Source: DATFWC01 sp963777755 (GTDB lineage: Bacteria; Pseudomonadota; Alphaproteobacteria; Rhizobiales; Xanthobacteraceae). Taken from it: DNA of 64,000 nt. A program made the position numbers and the translations under genes. The notes under the pieces are model-generated. The model did no database searches. It was given only the letters and a program-made list of their open reading frames with translations, and was not told the DNA's origin. Below are positions 61,386-64,000 of this stretch, piece after piece; the stretch's first letter is position 1, and every line of letters starts with the position of its first letter. The stretch covers positions 62,001-126,000 of the forward strand of contig CAVZSC010000035.1 in NCBI GenBank assembly GCA_963777755.1, given 5' to 3'.

Positions 61386-61871
61386 TCATGCCGTCGATAC
61401 AAAGATCTCCAGCCGCTCGCGTTCGAGTTCGTCGATGATCTTGGCATGGTGCGCCACCGCCTCGCCCAGCAAGTCCCGGATCGAGACCACGGCGACGGTC
61501 CTGCGCCCCTGGAGAACCGGCAGATGGCGAATGCCGTGCTGGTGCATCAGCCGCAGGCAGTCCGCAAATGTCTGAGCAAGATCGACGGTGATGACGTCGC
61601 GGACCATGATGTCCGCGACCGGAGTTGCCTCCGGGAATTTCCCGGCCAGTATGACCCGCCGCGCGCAATCGCGCTCCGACAGGACGCCGACCATCGCCCC
61701 CTGGTCCAGGATCACGAGAAACCCGATGTCCTTCTCGGCCATGATCTGTAGCGCGGTCAGCACGGTATCGGTCGGGCCGACGGTCCACAGCACCTTGGGC
61801 TTGGATGCGAGGATCTGCTGCAGCGAGCGAAAAGCCAGGATTTCTTCAGGACGTCTCATGGGATGATCCAT
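61386..61871 (-). CDS. Two-CBS-domain protein heading the PHA operon
   Basis: 161 residues from ATG 61871. A Bateman pair: TVGPTDTVLTALQIM ... VGVLSERDCARRV and DVITVDLAQTFADCLRLM ... AVVSIRDLLGEAV, each with the nucleotide-binding (S/R)xRD. It probably reports adenylate state to the permease or PHA enzymes. It is the first gene after the FixK box, 54 bp before the permease. Confidence 0.87.
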   Translation of the reverse strand: MDHPMRRPEEILAFRSLQQILASKPKVLWTVGPTDTVLTALQIMAEKDIGFLVILDQGAMVGVLSERDCARRVILAGKFPEATPVADIMVRDVITVDLAQTFADCLRLMHQHGIRHLPVLQGRRTVAVVSIRDLLGEAVAHHAKIIDELERERLEIFVSTA

Positions 61872-62318
61872 AACGATCAAACCTCGAATGCAGCATGCAC
61901 GCGCCCGCATTGCGAGCAGTTCCCATTCTCCTGATAAGCCAGGATGTCCGCACCTATTTGATGCAGATCAAAATCAGGGACGAGTTGACTGGTCAATGGC
62001 TGCGAGACACCTGAAGGGCCATCGGCGGCCGCGTCAGAACATCGCCGTCCGATGGGTGGCGAGCACCCGCGCGACGAGCGCGAGCAGGCAGCGGCTGCAA
62101 TCTCGCGCGGCGCCGCCGCCACGGCCTCACCGCTTGCGGTGATGCATCATGATCTTCGACGCAGGCGCACGCGATGGCGCTGCATTTCCTTTATCATGAT
62201 TTCGTCCGGATCCTGGCCGCGCTGCTGTTCGCTGCTGGCGTCCGCATGATAGCGGCTTAGGGGCCGCCACAATCAAACTGGCCCACTACGGGATGGTCGC
62301 AGCTGAGCCGCTTTTTGA
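61872..62318. other. 447-bp promoter region of the PHA operon
   Basis: No gene seen; the open frames across it have poor coding character. It contains the FixK/FNR box (61958-61971) and, on the operon strand, a TTATCA -10-like element around 61934-61939. The rest, toward the tRNA, is unremarkable. Confidence 0.5.
61958..61971 (-). promoter_or_regulatory. FNR/FixK box
   Basis: TTGATGCAGATCAA fits TTGA-N6-TCAA perfectly. It ends 87 bp before the CBS-protein ATG, a reasonable position for class II activation with the nearby -10-like TTATCA. It implies microoxic or anaerobic control of the whole operon. Confidence 0.75.
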
Positions 62319-62404
62319 TGGTGCGGGCGGGGGGACTCGAACCCCCACGGGGTTTCCCCCAACGGATTTTAAGTCCGTTGCGTCTACCGTTCCGCCACGC
62401 CCGC
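62319..62404 (-). tRNA. tRNA-Leu(TAA)
   Basis: The minus strand begins GCGGGCGTGGCGGAACGG and ends GTTCGAGTCCCCCCGCCCGC-A-CCA. The 7-bp acceptor GCGGGCG/CGCCCGC is perfect. The anticodon loop CTTAAAA gives TAA, the extra arm (GGGGAAACCCC) is long as for leucine, and CCA is encoded (62319-62321). Confidence 0.95.
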
Positions 62405-62556
62405 GTGGCGGAGGCATCTATACGGGTCGTGCGTTCGGGCGCCAAGGGCTCGCGCACGCGTTCGCCGTTGGCCCGCATTTCTCACACGTGATGTGGCCTG
62501 CGCCGGCGAGGAGAACCCCGGCTTCGCAACGGACCGTTCGTGATCCTCGCCCGGTA

Positions 62557-62985
62557 TCAGCAACCGCACCATCGATCATAACCCTGCACATAGCGGTGTT
62601 GGACCGTATGGACCGGGTAGTAGATGTGACGAGCGTGATAATGGTGCCGATGCCGGACCTCACGGCGGTGCAGCGTGTTGAAGCGGTGGAGCACGGTCAG
62701 CTTGTGCACCACGCGATGCTTGTGCACCGTCAGGTGGCGGTGATGGACGGTGTGCCGGTGCAGGACCAGGCGGTTGTGGTTCACCACGCGCGTTCGCGGA
62801 ATGACCCTGGTGTGATGCACGACCCGCTTATGGGAGACCCCACTGGCACTTTTGACGATCTTGCTCGGTGGCAGACTGCACGCCCCGGTGCTGCATCTGC
62901 TCCGGGGGTCCCCCGCGTCGGCTGTGGATGGAGAAGCAATGAACACGAGCGCGAGCGCGCTCAGCAACGCAAATCTCACGAACAT
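62557..62985 (-). CDS. Secreted histidine/arginine-rich protein
   Basis: 142 residues from ATG 62985 (FVRFALLSALALVFIA signal peptide, ending about ADA). The mature chain has about 20 His in a roughly regular V-x-H-(R/K)-x-x-x-V-x-H pattern (NHNRLVLHRHTVHHRHLTV, VRHRHHYHARH), and Cys pairs at both ends (CSTGACS, WCGC). It may bind metal (Ni, Zn, Cu) in the periplasm. Rhizobial genomes often encode such proteins; the function is not known. Confidence 0.65.
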   Translation of the reverse strand: MFVRFALLSALALVFIASPSTADAGDPRSRCSTGACSLPPSKIVKSASGVSHKRVVHHTRVIPRTRVVNHNRLVLHRHTVHHRHLTVHKHRVVHKLTVLHRFNTLHRREVRHRHHYHARHIYYPVHTVQHRYVQGYDRWCGC

Positions 62986-63144
62986 CAGGTCTACCTCGCG
63001 ATCGCCGCTCAAAGCGGCATCGTGAGAAGCCCGCCGCAACCTCCCGTAACGCCTCCCGCATGTCTAGGAACGTCAAAAGTGCAACTTTGTCAATGCCGCT
63101 GCGCCGTTGAGGATGCACGGCAGGCGCCCGCCGCCGCTCACTCT

Positions 63145-63585
63145 CTACTTCGCGTGGCCCCACAGCTTCTGCCAGTCCTCGCCGGTCGGGTCGGTGACGC
63201 GCCCGTCCTTCTCGAAGAACTTGTTGGGCACCTGGAAGATCGCCAGCATCAGGCCGCCCTCGGGGCACCAGGCGACGTGGCGGCTGCCCGCCTCGCGCCA
63301 GACGAACTCGCCCGGACCGACCTCCAGCCCGGCGGCCGGCCCCTCGCGGTCGACCAGCTTGCCCTCGAGCACGTAGGTCTGCTCGATCTTGACGTGCTCG
63401 TGGTCAGGCAGCACGGCGCCCGGCGCGAACCGCATGAGCGCGGTCACCAGCCCGGTTGCACGGTCGAACAGCAGGGTCTTGGCCTCGCAGCCGGGGAAGC
63501 GGGTCTTCTGCCACTCCATCCCGGCCGGCCGCACCACGTGCGAGTGCTGATCGGCCGCCTGGGCCTTCGGCGTAATGGCGTCCAT
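63145..63585 (-). CDS. Cupin-domain protein (ChrR-like)
   Basis: 146 residues. LLPDHEHVKIEQTYVLEGKLVD holds the metal-binding HxH...E and GSRHVAW the last His; the opening GMEWQKTRFPGCEAKTLLFDRATG is typical of ChrR-type anti-sigma/dioxygenase-like cupins. No sigma factor is adjacent, so an enzymatic role is as likely. Substrate unknown. Confidence 0.82.
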   Translation of the reverse strand: MDAITPKAQAADQHSHVVRPAGMEWQKTRFPGCEAKTLLFDRATGLVTALMRFAPGAVLPDHEHVKIEQTYVLEGKLVDREGPAAGLEVGPGEFVWREAGSRHVAWCPEGGLMLAIFQVPNKFFEKDGRVTDPTGEDWQKLWGHAK

Positions 63586-63663
63586 CGCGATGTCTCCGTG
63601 TCTCAGGTTGCCTCGTCCCCATCATAGCCGATCGCCGGCCCGTTCGTCTCATGCCAGTACCGC

Positions 63664-64000
63664 TCAGCCGCCCTGCTCGTCCCTTTCGGCTTCCGCGATG
63701 GCGTCCTTGGCATGGGCAATGAATTCGTCCGCGCTCTTCTTCGCGCCGTGAAGCATCTCTTCAAGCTCGCGTCGCATCCGATCGAGCTCCAGCTTGAGCC
63801 CGGAAGCCGACGGCTTTTTGACCGACACGGCATAGTCGGTCATCCGCCACTTGACCGCGGCGTCGAGCAGGAGGAGCGAAACCGCGCCCTGGAGCAGATC
63901 ATGCTCGTCGGCGAACGCCTGGAGATGATCATGCAGCGCCTGGCTCATTTCATCGAAGTCGTCGCGGTCCGCGCTGCCGGCTTCATCATCGAACGGGGGT
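63664..64000 (-). CDS. Conserved hypothetical protein, open at window edge
   Basis: From ATG 63948 it reads MSQALHDHLQAFADEHDLLQG ... LDRMRRELEEMLHGAKKSADEFIAHAKDAIAEAERD, a helical, coiled-coil-prone protein of 94 residues. The frame continues upstream without a stop to base 64000 (PPFDDEAGSADRDD), so the true start may be outside the window. I recognise a rhizobial family without known function. Confidence 0.55.
   Translation of the reverse strand, partial: PPFDDEAGSADRDDFDEMSQALHDHLQAFADEHDLLQGAVSLLLLDAAVKWRMTDYAVSVKKPSASGLKLELDRMRRELEEMLHGAKKSADEFIAHAKDAIAEAERDEQGG

Overview
The window is high-GC DNA from an alphaproteobacterium, most likely of the Hyphomicrobiales (Bradyrhizobium/Rhodoplanes-like). 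This is inferred from gene content: a DUF3126 protein next to serine acetyltransferase, a bacterial transglutaminase-like cysteine proteinase, a PAS_5 protein, a stand-alone tyrosine recombinase typical of Bradyrhizobiaceae, class I PHA synthase, and CtrA- and FixK-type sites. No species can be named from the sequence alone.

Layout. 1-0.8 kb: the 5' part of a frameshifted IS4-family transposase beside a truncated secreted-protein remnant. 1.1-14.6 kb: chromosomal backbone with a conserved secreted protein, nitroreductase, patatin lipase, tandem CheY-like regulators, a divergent ClpS with a CBS protein, a rhomboid protease, a possible small RNA, a c-di-GMP set (PilZ protein, transglutaminase-like proteinase, four-PAS GGDEF-EAL protein) and a gamma carbonic anhydrase. 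14.7-34.2 kb: an integrated, P4-satellite-like element. It carries a P4-type integrase (frameshifted), an AlpA-like regulator (frameshifted), a tRNA-guanine-transglycosylase-like protein, a primase-helicase followed by a 40-bp-arm inverted repeat, a serine recombinase, a run of small membrane or secreted proteins, a lone prohead protease, a DUF5681 protein, and a cargo zone of unknown genes on both strands. Near its right end lies a 3.9-kb nested segment bounded by perfect 16-bp direct repeats and carrying its own small tyrosine recombinase.

34.3-55.8 kb: chromosomal genes again. These are an alpha/beta hydrolase pair with cysE and DUF3126, an SGNH-like secreted protein, an NDUFS6-type zinc protein, an FAD monooxygenase, a MetE-like methionine synthase, a chemoreceptor, CsoR with a divergent copper ATPase around a shared palindromic operator, several solute-binding proteins, cupins, a GST-like protein and two peptides with double-glycine-type leaders. 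55.9-62.0 kb: a four-gene operon (CBS protein, GntP-type permease, CoA-transferase, PHA synthase) preceded by a perfect FNR/FixK box. It reads as a low-oxygen-responsive route that imports a short organic acid, activates it with CoA and feeds polyhydroxyalkanoate synthesis. The window ends with tRNA-Leu(TAA), a histidine-rich secreted protein, a cupin and a conserved hypothetical that runs off the edge.

Five otherwise family-like genes (transposase, integrase, AlpA, L,D-transpeptidase, a membrane protein) each carry one apparent single-base frame break. Real decay and assembly error cannot be told apart from the sequence alone.
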